In this document: in pieces, positions 38,922-47,272 of the stretch
Position numbering within the stretch: the stretch's first letter is position 1
Layout of the letters: every line of letters begins with the position of its first letter
DNA from: Streptomyces paradoxus
GTDB taxonomy: Bacteria > Actinomycetota > Actinomycetes > Streptomycetales > Streptomycetaceae
Direction: 5' to 3'
DNA: 64,000 nt
Assembly (NCBI RefSeq): GCF_014202475.1
Contig: NZ_JACHGV010000002.1
Location: forward strand, 62,001-126,000
Notes under the pieces: generated by a model
Told to the model about the DNA's origin: nothing
The model's database searches: none
The model's input: the letters and a program-made list of their open reading frames with translations, nothing else
Program-made: the position numbers and the translations under genes

Positions 38922-39797
38922 ATGACGCAGCTTCCGGCTGCCCAGACTGCTCAGATGAAGCCCTCCGGCAGCGGCAGGGCGCTGTACGGGGGCAAGGGCA
39001 CCCGCCGTATCACCGTGCGCGACATCGCCGCCGCCAAGGAGCGCGGCGAGAAGTGGCCGATGCTCACCGCGTACGACGCCATGACCGCGTCCGTCTTCGA
39101 CGAGGCCGGGATCCCGGTGATGCTCGTCGGCGACTCGGCGGGCAACTGCCACCTCGGGTACGAGACGACCGTGCCCGTCACCCTCGACGAGATGACGATG
39201 CTGTCGGCGGCGGTCGTACGGGGCACCTCGCGCGCCCTGATCGTCGGCGACCTGCCCTTCGGCTCCTACCAGGAGGGACCGGTGCAGGCGCTGCGCTCGG
39301 CGACCCGGCTGGTGAAGGAGGCGGGCGTGCAGGCCGTGAAGCTGGAGGGCGGTGAGCGGTCGCACGAGCAGATCCGGCTGCTCGTCGAGTCCGGCATCCC
39401 GGTCATGGCGCACATCGGCCTGACCCCGCAGTCGGTCAACGCGATGGGCTACCGCGTGCAGGGGCGGGGCGAGGAGGCGGCCCACCAGCTGCTGCGGGAC
39501 GCGAAGGCCGTCCAGGACGCGGGCGCGTTCGCGGTGGTGCTGGAGCTGGTTCCCGCGGAGCTGGCCGCCGAGGTGACGCGGGTGCTGCACATCCCGACCG
39601 TCGGGATCGGCGCGGGTCCCGAGACCGACGCACAGGTGCTGGTGTGGACCGACATGCTGGGTCTGACCGGCGGGCGGGTGCCGAAGTTCGTGAAGCAGTA
39701 CGCGAACCTGCGTGAGGTCATGGGGAACGCGGCGCAGGCGTTCGCCGAGGACGTGGTCGGCGGAACGTTCCCGCAGGAGGAGAACTCCGTCCACTAG
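38922..39797 (+). CDS. panB: 3-methyl-2-oxobutanoate hydroxymethyltransferase
   Basis: 291 aa, ATG 38922 with TTAGGAG upstream. The (beta/alpha)8 PanB fold is clear from ITVRDIAAAKERGEKWPMLTAYD, MLVGDSAGN (metal Asp), LPFGSYQEGP, VKLEGG, GIPVMAHIGLTPQ, LELVPAELA and IPTVGIGAGP. It transfers a hydroxymethyl group from methylene-tetrahydrofolate to alpha-ketoisovalerate, the first step of pantothenate (CoA) synthesis. It stands as a single gene, with a strong terminator 18 bp downstream and an unexplained inverted repeat upstream. The extra ~20 residues at the N-terminus are common in Streptomyces PanB. Confidence 0.95.
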   Translation: MTQLPAAQTAQMKPSGSGRALYGGKGTRRITVRDIAAAKERGEKWPMLTAYDAMTASVFDEAGIPVMLVGDSAGNCHLGYETTVPVTLDEMTMLSAAVVRGTSRALIVGDLPFGSYQEGPVQALRSATRLVKEAGVQAVKLEGGERSHEQIRLLVESGIPVMAHIGLTPQSVNAMGYRVQGRGEEAAHQLLRDAKAVQDAGAFAVVLELVPAELAAEVTRVLHIPTVGIGAGPETDAQVLVWTDMLGLTGGRVPKFVKQYANLREVMGNAAQAFAEDVVGGTFPQEENSVH

Positions 39798-39814
39798 AGC
39801 CACAGCGGTACCAC

Positions 39815-39860
39815 GGACAGCCCGTCGATCTCCCCCAGTCGACGGGCTGTCCCCTATTTT
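39815..39860 (+). terminator. Rho-independent terminator of panB
   Basis: GGACAGCCCGTCGA (39815-39828) pairs perfectly with TCGACGGGCTGTCC (39839-39852) across a 10-nt loop and is followed by CCTATTTT. Confidence 0.85.
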
Positions 39861-39863
39861 GAG

Positions 39864-39908
39864 TTGTCGGTGGCTTGTCGGTGGTTTGTCGGTGGGCTCT
39901 GGGACCGT
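39864..39908 (+). promoter_or_regulatory. Three 11-bp-period direct repeats and -10: candidate SARP-activated promoter
   Basis: TTGTCGGTGG occurs exactly three times at 39864, 39875 and 39886. The 11-bp period is one helical turn, the arrangement bound by SARP activators. Seven bases after the last copy comes GACCGT (39903-39908), a weak -10 that itself ends 7 nt before the ATG at 39916; no ribosome binding site is present. A SARP-type regulator gene lies 3' of the exporter. Confidence 0.6.
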
Positions 39909-39915
39909 CTGTCCC

Positions 39916-40935
39916 ATGACGCGAATCGACACACAGACCAGCGGCGCCGCTGTCACCGTGCGGGGGCTGGTGAAGCACTACGGGGAGACCAAGGCACTGG
40001 ACGGGGTCGACCTGGAGGTGCGGGAGGGCACCGTGATGGGGGTGCTCGGGCCGAACGGGGCCGGGAAGACCACCCTGGTGCGGATCCTGTCCACCCTGCT
40101 GGCGCCCGACTCGGGGCAGGCCACCGTGGCCGGGTACGACGTCCTGCGGCAGCCCCGGCAGCTGCGGCGGGTGATAGGGCTCACGGGCCAGTACGCCTCC
40201 GTGGACGAGAAGCTCTCGGGCTGGGAGAACCTGTACATGATCGGGCGGCTGCTCGATCTGCCCCGCAAGGAGGCCCGGGCCCGTGCCGACGGGCTGCTGG
40301 AGCGCTTCACGCTGACCGAGGCGGCCAAGCGCCCGGCGGCGACGTACTCCGGGGGGATGCGGCGCCGGCTGGACCTGGCCGCGTCGATGATCGGCCGGCC
40401 CGCCGTGCTGTTCCTCGACGAGCCGACCACCGGCCTCGACCCCCGCACCCGCAACGAGGTGTGGGACGAGGTGAAGCGCATGGTCGGCGACGGCGTCACC
40501 GTGCTGCTCACCACCCAGTACATGGAGGAGGCCGAGCAGCTCGCCTCCGAGCTGACGGTCGTCGACCGCGGCCAGGTCATCGCGGGCGGCGCGATCGAGG
40601 CGCTGAAGGCGAAGGTCGGCGGCCGTGCGCTGCGGATCCGCCCGGCCGATCCCACCCACCTGCGGCCCCTCGCCGGCGCGCTGGACGAGCTGGGCATCAC
40701 CGGGCTCGCCACCACGACCGTCGACACCGACCGGGGCGACGTCCTCGTGCCGATCCTCAGCGATGAGCAGCTGACGGCCGTGGTCGGCGCGGTCACCGCG
40801 CGCGGCATCACGCTCTCCTCCATCACCACCGAACTGCCCAGCCTGGACGAGGTGTTCCTGTCCCTCACCGGCCACCGTGCCAGTGCCCCGCAGGACACCG
40901 TGCCCGCCGAAGACCTTCAGGAGGCCGCCGTATGA
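39916..40935 (+). CDS. ABC exporter ATP-binding subunit (DrrA family)
   Basis: A 339-aa ATPase: Walker A GPNGAGKTTLVRIL (~residues 43-56), Q-loop TGQYASVDEKLSG, signature YSGGMRRRLDLAASM, Walker B VLFLDEPTTGLDPRTR and H-loop region LLTTQYMEEAEQL. The C-terminal ~100 residues are the daunorubicin-resistance-type (DUF4162-like) extension seen in DrrA. It energises export by the permease encoded next, whose start overlaps this stop (ATGA). There is no Shine-Dalgarno before the ATG at 39916; the promoter element GACCGT is 7 nt upstream, so the mRNA may be leaderless and driven by the direct-repeat promoter. Confidence 0.92.
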   Translation: MTRIDTQTSGAAVTVRGLVKHYGETKALDGVDLEVREGTVMGVLGPNGAGKTTLVRILSTLLAPDSGQATVAGYDVLRQPRQLRRVIGLTGQYASVDEKLSGWENLYMIGRLLDLPRKEARARADGLLERFTLTEAAKRPAATYSGGMRRRLDLAASMIGRPAVLFLDEPTTGLDPRTRNEVWDEVKRMVGDGVTVLLTTQYMEEAEQLASELTVVDRGQVIAGGAIEALKAKVGGRALRIRPADPTHLRPLAGALDELGITGLATTTVDTDRGDVLVPILSDEQLTAVVGAVTARGITLSSITTELPSLDEVFLSLTGHRASAPQDTVPAEDLQEAAV

Positions 40936-41747
40936 GCGCCGTCACCGTCAACGACGCCGCCGCGGACGCCCGTATCCCGCTGCGCGGCCACCTGCGCCAC
41001 ACCGGGGCCCTGATCCGCCGCAACCTGCTGTGGATCCGCAAGGACCCGGAGTCGATGGCCGACGCGCTGCTGATGCCGGTCATCTTCACCCTGCTGTTCG
41101 TGTTCGTCTTCGGCGGCTCGATCGGGCAGGCGCTGGGCGGCGGACAGGACCGGTACGTGCAGTACGTGATCCCGGGCATGATCGCGATGATGAGCATGAC
41201 GCTGTCCCAGGGCGTCGGCACCGGCTTCAGCCAGGATTTCAACTCCGGTGTCATGGACCGTTTCCGGTCCCTGCCGATCGGACGCGGCTCGGTGCTGTTC
41301 GCGAAGATCTCGGTGGAGCTGCTGCGGATGCTGTTCGCGACCGCCGTGCTGATGATCGTCGCCGTGGCGGTCGGGTTCGAGATCACGAACTGGCCGGGGC
41401 TGTTCGCGACCGTGGCCCTGTCCACGGCGTTCGCCTCGTCGATCATGTGGGTGTTCCTCACCCTGGGCGTGATCCTGAAGAACGCGCAGTCCGTGCAGGC
41501 GATGGGCTTCCTGGTGCTGTTCCCGCTCCAGTTCGGCTCGTCGATCTTCGCGCCGACGACGTCGATGCCGGGCTGGCTGCAGGCGTTCACCGACTACAAC
41601 CCGCTGTCGACCCTCGCGGACGCCGCGCGCGGTCTGATGGTGGGCGGGCCGGTCGCGCACGACCTGTGGGTGACGCTCGGCTGGTCGGTGGCGATCACGG
41701 CCGTGATGGCGCCGGTCGCGATCCACAAGTTCCGCACGAAGAACTGA
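40932..41747 (+). CDS. ABC-2 type exporter permease (DrrB family)
   Basis: A 271-aa membrane protein; the ATG overlaps the ATPase stop by 4 bp, so the pair is coupled. An N-terminal amphipathic segment (RHTGALIRRNLLWIRKDPES) precedes six predicted spans including LLMPVIFTLLFVFVFGG and MLFATAVLMIVAVAVGF. The ABC-2 motif region around FSQDFNSGVMDRFRSLPIGR is the DrrB/NodJ type. With the ATPase it would form a 2+2 exporter for a hydrophobic metabolite or drug. It converges on the SARP gene with 18 bp between stops. Confidence 0.9.
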   Translation: MSAVTVNDAAADARIPLRGHLRHTGALIRRNLLWIRKDPESMADALLMPVIFTLLFVFVFGGSIGQALGGGQDRYVQYVIPGMIAMMSMTLSQGVGTGFSQDFNSGVMDRFRSLPIGRGSVLFAKISVELLRMLFATAVLMIVAVAVGFEITNWPGLFATVALSTAFASSIMWVFLTLGVILKNAQSVQAMGFLVLFPLQFGSSIFAPTTSMPGWLQAFTDYNPLSTLADAARGLMVGGPVAHDLWVTLGWSVAITAVMAPVAIHKFRTKN

Positions 41748-41765
41748 CCGGGCGCCCGGTGCGCG

Positions 41766-44700
41766 TCACAGCAGGGCGGCGGCCTCCTCGGGGGAGAGGC
41801 CGCCGCCCTGCGCGTACGCGGTCTCGTACGCGGGATCGCCGAGGGCCGCACGCGCCCTTCGTTCCGCCCGCTCGCGGAGCTCGCGCTCCTGGCGCGGGGC
41901 GACGCGGTCGGGCGGCAGCAGGGCGTCGGCGGCGCCGAGGCAGCGGGCCGCGTCCGCGGCGCGCCCGTCCTCGTGGGCGGCCAGGGCTCCGGCTCCGACG
42001 GTCAGATACACGGCGCGCATATAGGGCGCGATGGCCGCCGACAGCGGGTCGGCGGCACGCTCCAGGGCCCGGCGGACCCGGTCCAGGCACTCGTCGTAGC
42101 GCTCCTCGGCGGCGTCCAGCCAGGCCTCCGCGCCGAGGATGAACGCGTCGAAGACGATGAAGTGGGCGATACGGAAGTCCTGGCGCAGCCGCCGCAGTTG
42201 CTCGCGTGCCTCGGCGGTGCGGCCCGTCATGCCGAGCCGGCCGGCGAGGAACAGCCGGGCGGCGGGCATGGCCTCGCTGTGCGAGTCCTGGTGCTGGGCG
42301 ATCACCTCGCGCAGCAGCCGCTCGCCGCGTTCGTCCTCGCCCGCCTCCAGCAGGGCGCTGCCCAGCCGGGCGCTGAGGACGGCGGCCTGGGCGCGGGCCC
42401 CGAGGCGTTCGGCGTGTTCCACGGCGGCCTCGTAGTCGGCGGCGGCCAGGGCGTAGTGGCCCTTGCGCTCGTGGGCCTCGGCGCGGGCGGAGAGGGCCTC
42501 GGCGGTGCCCCAGGCATCGCCCAGGCGCCGGTAGATCTCCAGCGACTCGTCGGCGTCGCGGGCGGCGTCACCGGCCCAGTCGGTGCGGTTGGCGAGGAAG
42601 TTGGCCCGCATCTGCAGGCCGGAGGCGAGCTCCCAGTCGAAGCCCGGGGTCCGCCGGCAGGTGCGGATGGAGGCATCGATGATGACACGCAGCCGGTCCA
42701 TGTCGCCGGTCAGCATCACGGCGAAGAACCAGAGCAGGCCGGGGAGCCGGCAGTTCTGCGGCAGACCGGGCTCGTAGGTCCCGGCGATGGCGCGCAGCTT
42801 CCGCTGGGACTCCGGGTTCTGCCAGGCGTCCAGCTCGGTGTCCATGCAGGCGAGGTGGGCGAGGTGAACACCGCGCCGGGCCTCCCACAGGACCTCCCCG
42901 GTCATCGGGGGCGGGGCGTCGGTGCAGCGCGGCCACACCGGGGCGGCGGGGCGGACGGGCTCGGTGAAGGGGTCGGGGCCGAGCGCCATCACCTCACGGC
43001 ACCAGTTGCGCGCCTCGATGCGCAGATCGCGCATCTGCCAGTACCAGACGAGGGACAGCGCCAGGCACAGCGCCTCCTGCTCGTCGCGCAGGGCGACGGC
43101 GTGCCGCAGCGCGGTGCGCAGGTTCTCGTACTCGCGCTCCAGCCGGTGGATGGCGGCGAGTTGGCCGGGGCCGCGCAGTAACGGGTCGGTGACGCGGGCC
43201 AGTTCACGGAAGTACGTCAGATGGGCCCGCTCGGTTTCGGCGCGCCGCCCGGACTCGTCCAGCCGCTCGGCGGCGTACTCGGCGACCGTCTCCAGGAGCC
43301 GGTAGCGCATCTCCCCGTCCGCCGGGGAGCCGGGCGGGGCTGCCACGACCAGGGAGCGGTCGACGAGGGAGCCGAGCGCCTCCAGGGCGGCCGGTCCGCA
43401 CACCGCCTCGGCGGCGGGCAGGTCGCAGCCGCCGGCGAACACCGACAGCCGCCGCAGGACGTCGCGTTCCTCCTCGTCGAGCAGGTCCCAGGACCAGTCG
43501 ACGACCGCTCTGAGGGTCTGCTGCCGGGGCAGGACGGTGCGGCTGCCGGAGGTCAGGAGACGGAAGCGGTCGTCCAGCCGGTCGGCGATCTGGCGGGGTG
43601 TGAGCATCCGCAGCCGGGCGGCGGCCAGTTCGATGGCCAGCGGCAGGCCGTCGAGGCGGCGGCAGATCTCGGCGCACGCCCCGGGGTCGTCCTCGATCCG
43701 GAAGCCGGGCCGGGCCGCCGCGCCCCGCTCGGCCAGCAGCCGCAGTGCTACCGGCTCGGGCAGCGGCTCCACCGGGCGCAGCAACTCGCCCGGGACGCCG
43801 AGGGGTTCACGGCTGGTGGCCAGGACGGTGAGGTCCGGGCAGCGCGCCAGCAGTTCCTCGGTGAGCCGGGCGGCGGCTTCGGCGACGTGCTCGCAGTTGT
43901 CGAGGATCAGCAGCATGCGGGGCCGGGAGCAGTGCTCGGCGAGCCGCTCGACGGGGTCGTCGAGCCGGTCGGCGACGGCGGCGCGGATGCCCTCGGCGCC
44001 GGCACCGTACAGCACCGTCTCGCGGGCGCCGACGGCGGTGAGCACGGCCTCCGGTACGGCGTCCGGGTCGTCGACGGGGGCGAGTTCGGCCAGCCACACG
44101 CCGCCGGGCATGGCCTCGCGCACGGTCTCCGCGGTCTCCTGCGACAGCCGGGTCTTCCCGGCGCCGCCCGGGCCGAGCAGGGTGACCAGCCGGGCCGCCG
44201 CGAGATCCCCGCGGATGGTCTCGATGTCGGTCTCCCGGCCGATGAAGGAGGTGAGGCGGGCACGGAGGTTCCCGGCGGGCCGGGGCGGCTCCCCGTCGGC
44301 CGGCGCGGGTGCGGGTGCGGGTGCGTCTCCCAGCCGGAGCAACTCCGCGTGCAGGGCGCGCAGTTCCGGCCCCGGGTCGGTGCCGAGGCGGTCGGCGAGC
44401 GACCGCCGGACGTCCTCGTAGGCGTCCAGCGCCTCCGCCGCACGGCCGGCGTCCCGCAGGGCGCGCAGTCGCAGGGCCTGGAGGGGCTCGTCCAGGGGGT
44501 GGCCGTCGCACAGGGCGGTCAGCTCCGGCAGGGACTGCTCGGCCTCGCCCAGGGCGAGGGCGGCGGTGTGGCGGGCCCGGAGCGCGTCCAGGCGGCGGGT
44601 GTCCCGGCGGGCGGCCTCGGCGGTGCGGTCGGGCAGGTCGGCGAGCGCGGGGCCGCGCCACAGGGCGAGGGCGTCGTCGAGGACCACGGCGGCCTTGGCG

Positions 44701-45047
44701 GGGTCGCCGTCGGCCAGCGCCCGCTGCCCCTCGCCTGCCAGCCGCTCGAACCGGTGCAGGTCGACGTCGTCGGGCGCGGCCGTGAGCCGGTACCCGCCCT
44801 CGACGGAGGCCACCGCGTCCGCCCCGAGTGCCCGCCGCAACCGCCCGACCAGCGCCTGCAGCGCCCCCGGCGCGTCGGCTGGCGGCTGCCCGCCCCACAC
44901 CTCGTCGACGAGCAGCCCCACGGGCACGGTCCGTCCGGCCCGCAGCGCGAGCACGGTCAGCAACGCACGCAGCCGCGCCCCACCGACCGGGACGACCGAC
45001 CCGTCACTGCGGAGCGCCTGCGTGGTGCCGAGGATGCGGTAGTGCAC
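41766..45047 (-). CDS. SARP/AfsR-like transcriptional regulator (wHTH-BTAD-NB-ARC-TPR) with a TTA codon
   Basis: 1093 aa from a GTG at 45047. Residues 1-~85 are an OmpR-type winged helix (YRILGTTQALRSDGSVVPVG, LRALLTVLALRAGRTVPVG, LVDEVWG). Residues ~90-240 are the bacterial transcriptional activator domain (DVDLHRFERL, LWRGPALADL, LDAYEDVRRSLADRLG). An NB-ARC STAND ATPase follows, with P-loop GPGGAGKTRLS at ~residue 290, Walker B-like MLLILDNCEHV and LPLAIELAAARLR. The rest is TPR-like helices. Leu-623 is encoded by TTA (43179-43181), read only by the bldA tRNA. It resembles AfsR and pathway regulators of secondary metabolism; the adjacent ABC exporter promoter, with its 11-bp repeats, is the obvious candidate target. 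Confidence 0.9.
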   Translation of the reverse strand: MHYRILGTTQALRSDGSVVPVGGARLRALLTVLALRAGRTVPVGLLVDEVWGGQPPADAPGALQALVGRLRRALGADAVASVEGGYRLTAAPDDVDLHRFERLAGEGQRALADGDPAKAAVVLDDALALWRGPALADLPDRTAEAARRDTRRLDALRARHTAALALGEAEQSLPELTALCDGHPLDEPLQALRLRALRDAGRAAEALDAYEDVRRSLADRLGTDPGPELRALHAELLRLGDAPAPAPAPADGEPPRPAGNLRARLTSFIGRETDIETIRGDLAAARLVTLLGPGGAGKTRLSQETAETVREAMPGGVWLAELAPVDDPDAVPEAVLTAVGARETVLYGAGAEGIRAAVADRLDDPVERLAEHCSRPRMLLILDNCEHVAEAAARLTEELLARCPDLTVLATSREPLGVPGELLRPVEPLPEPVALRLLAERGAAARPGFRIEDDPGACAEICRRLDGLPLAIELAAARLRMLTPRQIADRLDDRFRLLTSGSRTVLPRQQTLRAVVDWSWDLLDEEERDVLRRLSVFAGGCDLPAAEAVCGPAALEALGSLVDRSLVVAAPPGSPADGEMRYRLLETVAEYAAERLDESGRRAETERAHLTYFRELARVTDPLLRGPGQLAAIHRLEREYENLRTALRHAVALRDEQEALCLALSLVWYWQMRDLRIEARNWCREVMALGPDPFTEPVRPAAPVWPRCTDAPPPMTGEVLWEARRGVHLAHLACMDTELDAWQNPESQRKLRAIAGTYEPGLPQNCRLPGLLWFFAVMLTGDMDRLRVIIDASIRTCRRTPGFDWELASGLQMRANFLANRTDWAGDAARDADESLEIYRRLGDAWGTAEALSARAEAHERKGHYALAAADYEAAVEHAERLGARAQAAVLSARLGSALLEAGEDERGERLLREVIAQHQDSHSEAMPAARLFLAGRLGMTGRTAEAREQLRRLRQDFRIAHFIVFDAFILGAEAWLDAAEERYDECLDRVRRALERAADPLSAAIAPYMRAVYLTVGAGALAAHEDGRAADAARCLGAADALLPPDRVAPRQERELRERAERRARAALGDPAYETAYAQGGGLSPEEAAALL

Positions 45048-45128
45048 GGGCTCATTGTCTCCGGTGATACGAGGGCGGGTCACGGCGGTTGGCGGCGCGG
45101 CGGGGTCACCGGCGGCATCGCATGGCCG

Positions 45129-45316
45129 GCTGGGACGTCCAGGGGCCGGCACGGGGCGCCGGGGCCGTCAGGCGGCTCCGGACACGCCCCGCCGGGACAT
45201 GCAGAAACCGGACCGAGGACGCCCTGGCCACCGGGCCGCACCCGGCACGACCCGCCGGGACGCCCGGAAACCGGCACGGAGGCACCGGGGCCATCAGGCC
45301 GCGCCTGGCACGACCG
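45129..45316. repeat. Three degenerate ~63-bp tandem repeats in a 417-bp gene-free region
   Basis: Units begin at GCTGGGAC (45129), GCCGGGAC (45191) and GCCGGGAC (45254), each followed by a GCC/CCGG-rich body with shared AAACCGG and CCGG-CACGACC blocks. Spacing is 62-63 bp. The region 45048-45464 between the SARP gene and the M50 gene otherwise contains only their promoters; translations in every frame are low-complexity and I call no gene. Confidence 0.55.
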
Positions 45317-45464
45317 ACCACGACAGCGCCGTCCTCGTAGTACACGTGCCACAGCCCCATGCCCCCACCCTCCCCGGAACCGACCGCCCCGCGCGAGACG
45401 TTTTTCACCTGCGCCCGGTACCGTCGGGCCGTCCCACCCGGTGTCGACGAGTGCAGGGAGCCCC

Positions 45465-46265
45465 ATGACCACCGCCACCACCCGCCACAGCGAGCGGCGG
45501 ATCAGTCCCGTGTTCGTCGGGATCGTCGCCGTCACGGCGGTCACGGGATGGGCGACCTGGACCGGGTTCGCCGAGCAGCCCGGCGTCGCCGTGTTCCTGT
45601 TCGTGACGGCGGCGTGGATCGTCTCCCTGTGCCTGCACGAGTACGCGCACGCGCGCACCGCCCTGCACAGCGGCGACATCTCCATCGGCGCGAAGGGCTA
45701 TCTGACCCTCAACCCGCTGAAGTACACGCACGCCCTGCTCAGCATCGTGCTCCCCGTGATCTTCGTGATCATGGGCGGCATCGGACTGCCCGGCGGTGCC
45801 GTGTTCATCGAGCGGAACCGGATCCAGGGACGCTGGAAGCACAGCCTGATCTCGGCGGCGGGCCCGCTGACGAACGTGCTGTTCGCCGTCGTCTGCACCG
45901 CCCCGTTCTGGCTGGACGCGCTGGACGGCGTGCCGAACGACTTCCGGTTCGCGCTGGCATTCCTCGCGCTGCTCCAGGTGACGGCGGCGCTGCTGAACTT
46001 CCTGCCGGTGCCGGGCCTGGACGGCTACGGCGTCATCGAGCCCTGGCTGTCGTACAGCATCCGGCGCCAGGTGGAGCCGTTCGCGCCGTTCGGCCTGCTC
46101 TTCGTGTTCGCGCTGCTGTGGCTGCCGGCGGTGAACGGCGTCTTCTTCGACGTGATCGACTCGATCCTGAAGTCCCTCGGCATCAGCGACTTCGAGACGT
46201 ACTGCGGTCAGGAGCTGTACCGCTTCTGGCAGGGCTCGAACGAGTTCTGCTCGGCCGCTCCCTGA
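45465..46265 (+). CDS. Site-2-type intramembrane metalloprotease (M50 family)
   Basis: 266 aa from ATG 45465 (AGGGAG upstream). The zinc motif HEYAH is at residues 58-62 in LCLHEYAHARTAL, and the second motif is NFLPVPGLDGYG, supplying the third ligand Asp. Six hydrophobic spans surround them. There is no PDZ insertion, so it belongs to the compact S2P class. S2P proteases cut membrane-embedded anti-sigma factors or other type II membrane proteins; no candidate substrate is adjacent. It ends 4 bp from the stop of the convergent small membrane protein. Confidence 0.9.
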   Translation: MTTATTRHSERRISPVFVGIVAVTAVTGWATWTGFAEQPGVAVFLFVTAAWIVSLCLHEYAHARTALHSGDISIGAKGYLTLNPLKYTHALLSIVLPVIFVIMGGIGLPGGAVFIERNRIQGRWKHSLISAAGPLTNVLFAVVCTAPFWLDALDGVPNDFRFALAFLALLQVTAALLNFLPVPGLDGYGVIEPWLSYSIRRQVEPFAPFGLLFVFALLWLPAVNGVFFDVIDSILKSLGISDFETYCGQELYRFWQGSNEFCSAAP

Positions 46266-46269
46266 CGGC

Positions 46270-46449
46270 TCAGCCCGTCACGGACTTCTGCTGCCTGGCG
46301 CGCTTGAGGTAGTACCAGCACATGTTGGACGACAGGCCCGCCAGCAGCACCCACACGATCCCCAGGAAGCTGCCCCGCGTGAAGGAGACCACGGCGGCGG
46401 CCACAGACAGCACGCAGACGATCAGGGCGTAGAGGGCAAGGCGGGGCAT
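46270..46449 (-). CDS. Small two-helix membrane protein (59 aa)
   Basis: The ATG at 46449 has AGGAG 9 nt upstream. Two hydrophobic helices (LYALIVCVLSVAAAVVSF and FLGIVWVLLAGLSSNMCWYYL) flank a short GS loop, and the C-terminus is basic (KRARQQKSVTG). No family recognised. It lies 65 bp downstream of the F420 oxidoreductase gene on the same strand and converges on the M50 protease. Confidence 0.7.
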   Translation of the reverse strand: MPRLALYALIVCVLSVAAAVVSFTRGSFLGIVWVLLAGLSSNMCWYYLKRARQQKSVTG

Positions 46450-46514
46450 CTCGGTCGACTCCTGTCGGGGGACACTTCGGGCACTGCTGGTGCCGTCCAG
46501 TGTCCCCCATCGGC

Positions 46515-47234
46515 TCATACGTCCGTGACCCGGAGCCCCGCGTGCGCCTTGTACCGGCGGTTCACGGAGATCAGGTTCGCCACCAGCGACTCCACCTGGT
46601 GGGCGTTGCGCAGCCGCCCGGCGAAGATGCCGCGCATGCCGGGGATGCGGCCGGCGAGGGCCTGGACGATCTCGACGTCGGCGCGGACCTCGCCGAGCAC
46701 CATCACGTCGGTGTCGATCTCGTCGATCTCCGGGTCCTGGAGCAGCACGGCCGACAGGTGGTGGAAGGCGGCGGTGACCCGGGAGTCCGGCAGCAGGGAG
46801 GCGGCCTGCTCGGCGGCGCTGCCCTCCTCGGGCTTGAGGGCGTAGGCGCCCTTCTTGTCGAAGCCGAGCGGGTTGACGCAGTCGACGACGAGCTTGCCGG
46901 CCAGTTCCTCGCGCAGGGATTCGAGGGTCTTGCCGTGGCCGTCCCACGGCACGGCGACGATCACGATGTCGCTGCGGCGGGCGGTCTCGGCGTTGTCGGC
47001 GCCCTCGACGCCGTGGCCGATCTCCTCGGCGGCGGCCTGCGCGCGGTCGGCTGCCCGCGAGCCGATGATCACCTTCTGGCCGGCCTTGGCGAGCCGGTAG
47101 GCCAGGCCCTTGCCCTGCGGCCCGGTCCCGCCGAGCACCCCCACCACGAGTCCGGAGACGTCGGGCAGGTCCCAGGGGTCCTTGGCGGGGGCCTTCTGGG
47201 CGTTGTCGGTGGCAGCACTGTCGGTAGAGGTCAT
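46515..47234 (-). CDS. npdG: F420H2:NADP+ oxidoreductase (NADPH-dependent F420 reductase)
   Basis: 239 aa from the ATG at 47234. After a ~27-residue polar leader, GLVVGVLGGTGPQGKGLAYR is the Rossmann nucleotide loop and VIIGSRAADRAQAAA carries the Ser/Arg that prefers NADP. VDCVNPLGFDKKGAYAL and VTAAFHHLSAVLLQDP are family-specific. It interconverts reduced F420 and NADPH, supplying F420H2 for actinobacterial oxidoreductases in the cytoplasm. It is near the end of a minus-strand group with the small membrane protein; the sialidase-like gene upstream is 38 bp away. Confidence 0.9.
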   Translation of the reverse strand: MTSTDSAATDNAQKAPAKDPWDLPDVSGLVVGVLGGTGPQGKGLAYRLAKAGQKVIIGSRAADRAQAAAEEIGHGVEGADNAETARRSDIVIVAVPWDGHGKTLESLREELAGKLVVDCVNPLGFDKKGAYALKPEEGSAAEQAASLLPDSRVTAAFHHLSAVLLQDPEIDEIDTDVMVLGEVRADVEIVQALAGRIPGMRGIFAGRLRNAHQVESLVANLISVNRRYKAHAGLRVTDV

Positions 47235-47272
47235 GGCCCCGACTCTACGGCCGTGCCCCCGCGCGGAGAGGC

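Noticed and set aside
43221..46265. 1014-residue frame appearing to fuse antisense SARP sequence to the M50 protease
   Set aside because: Only the last 266 residues are protein-like; a good ribosome binding site and ATG at 45465 define the real start.
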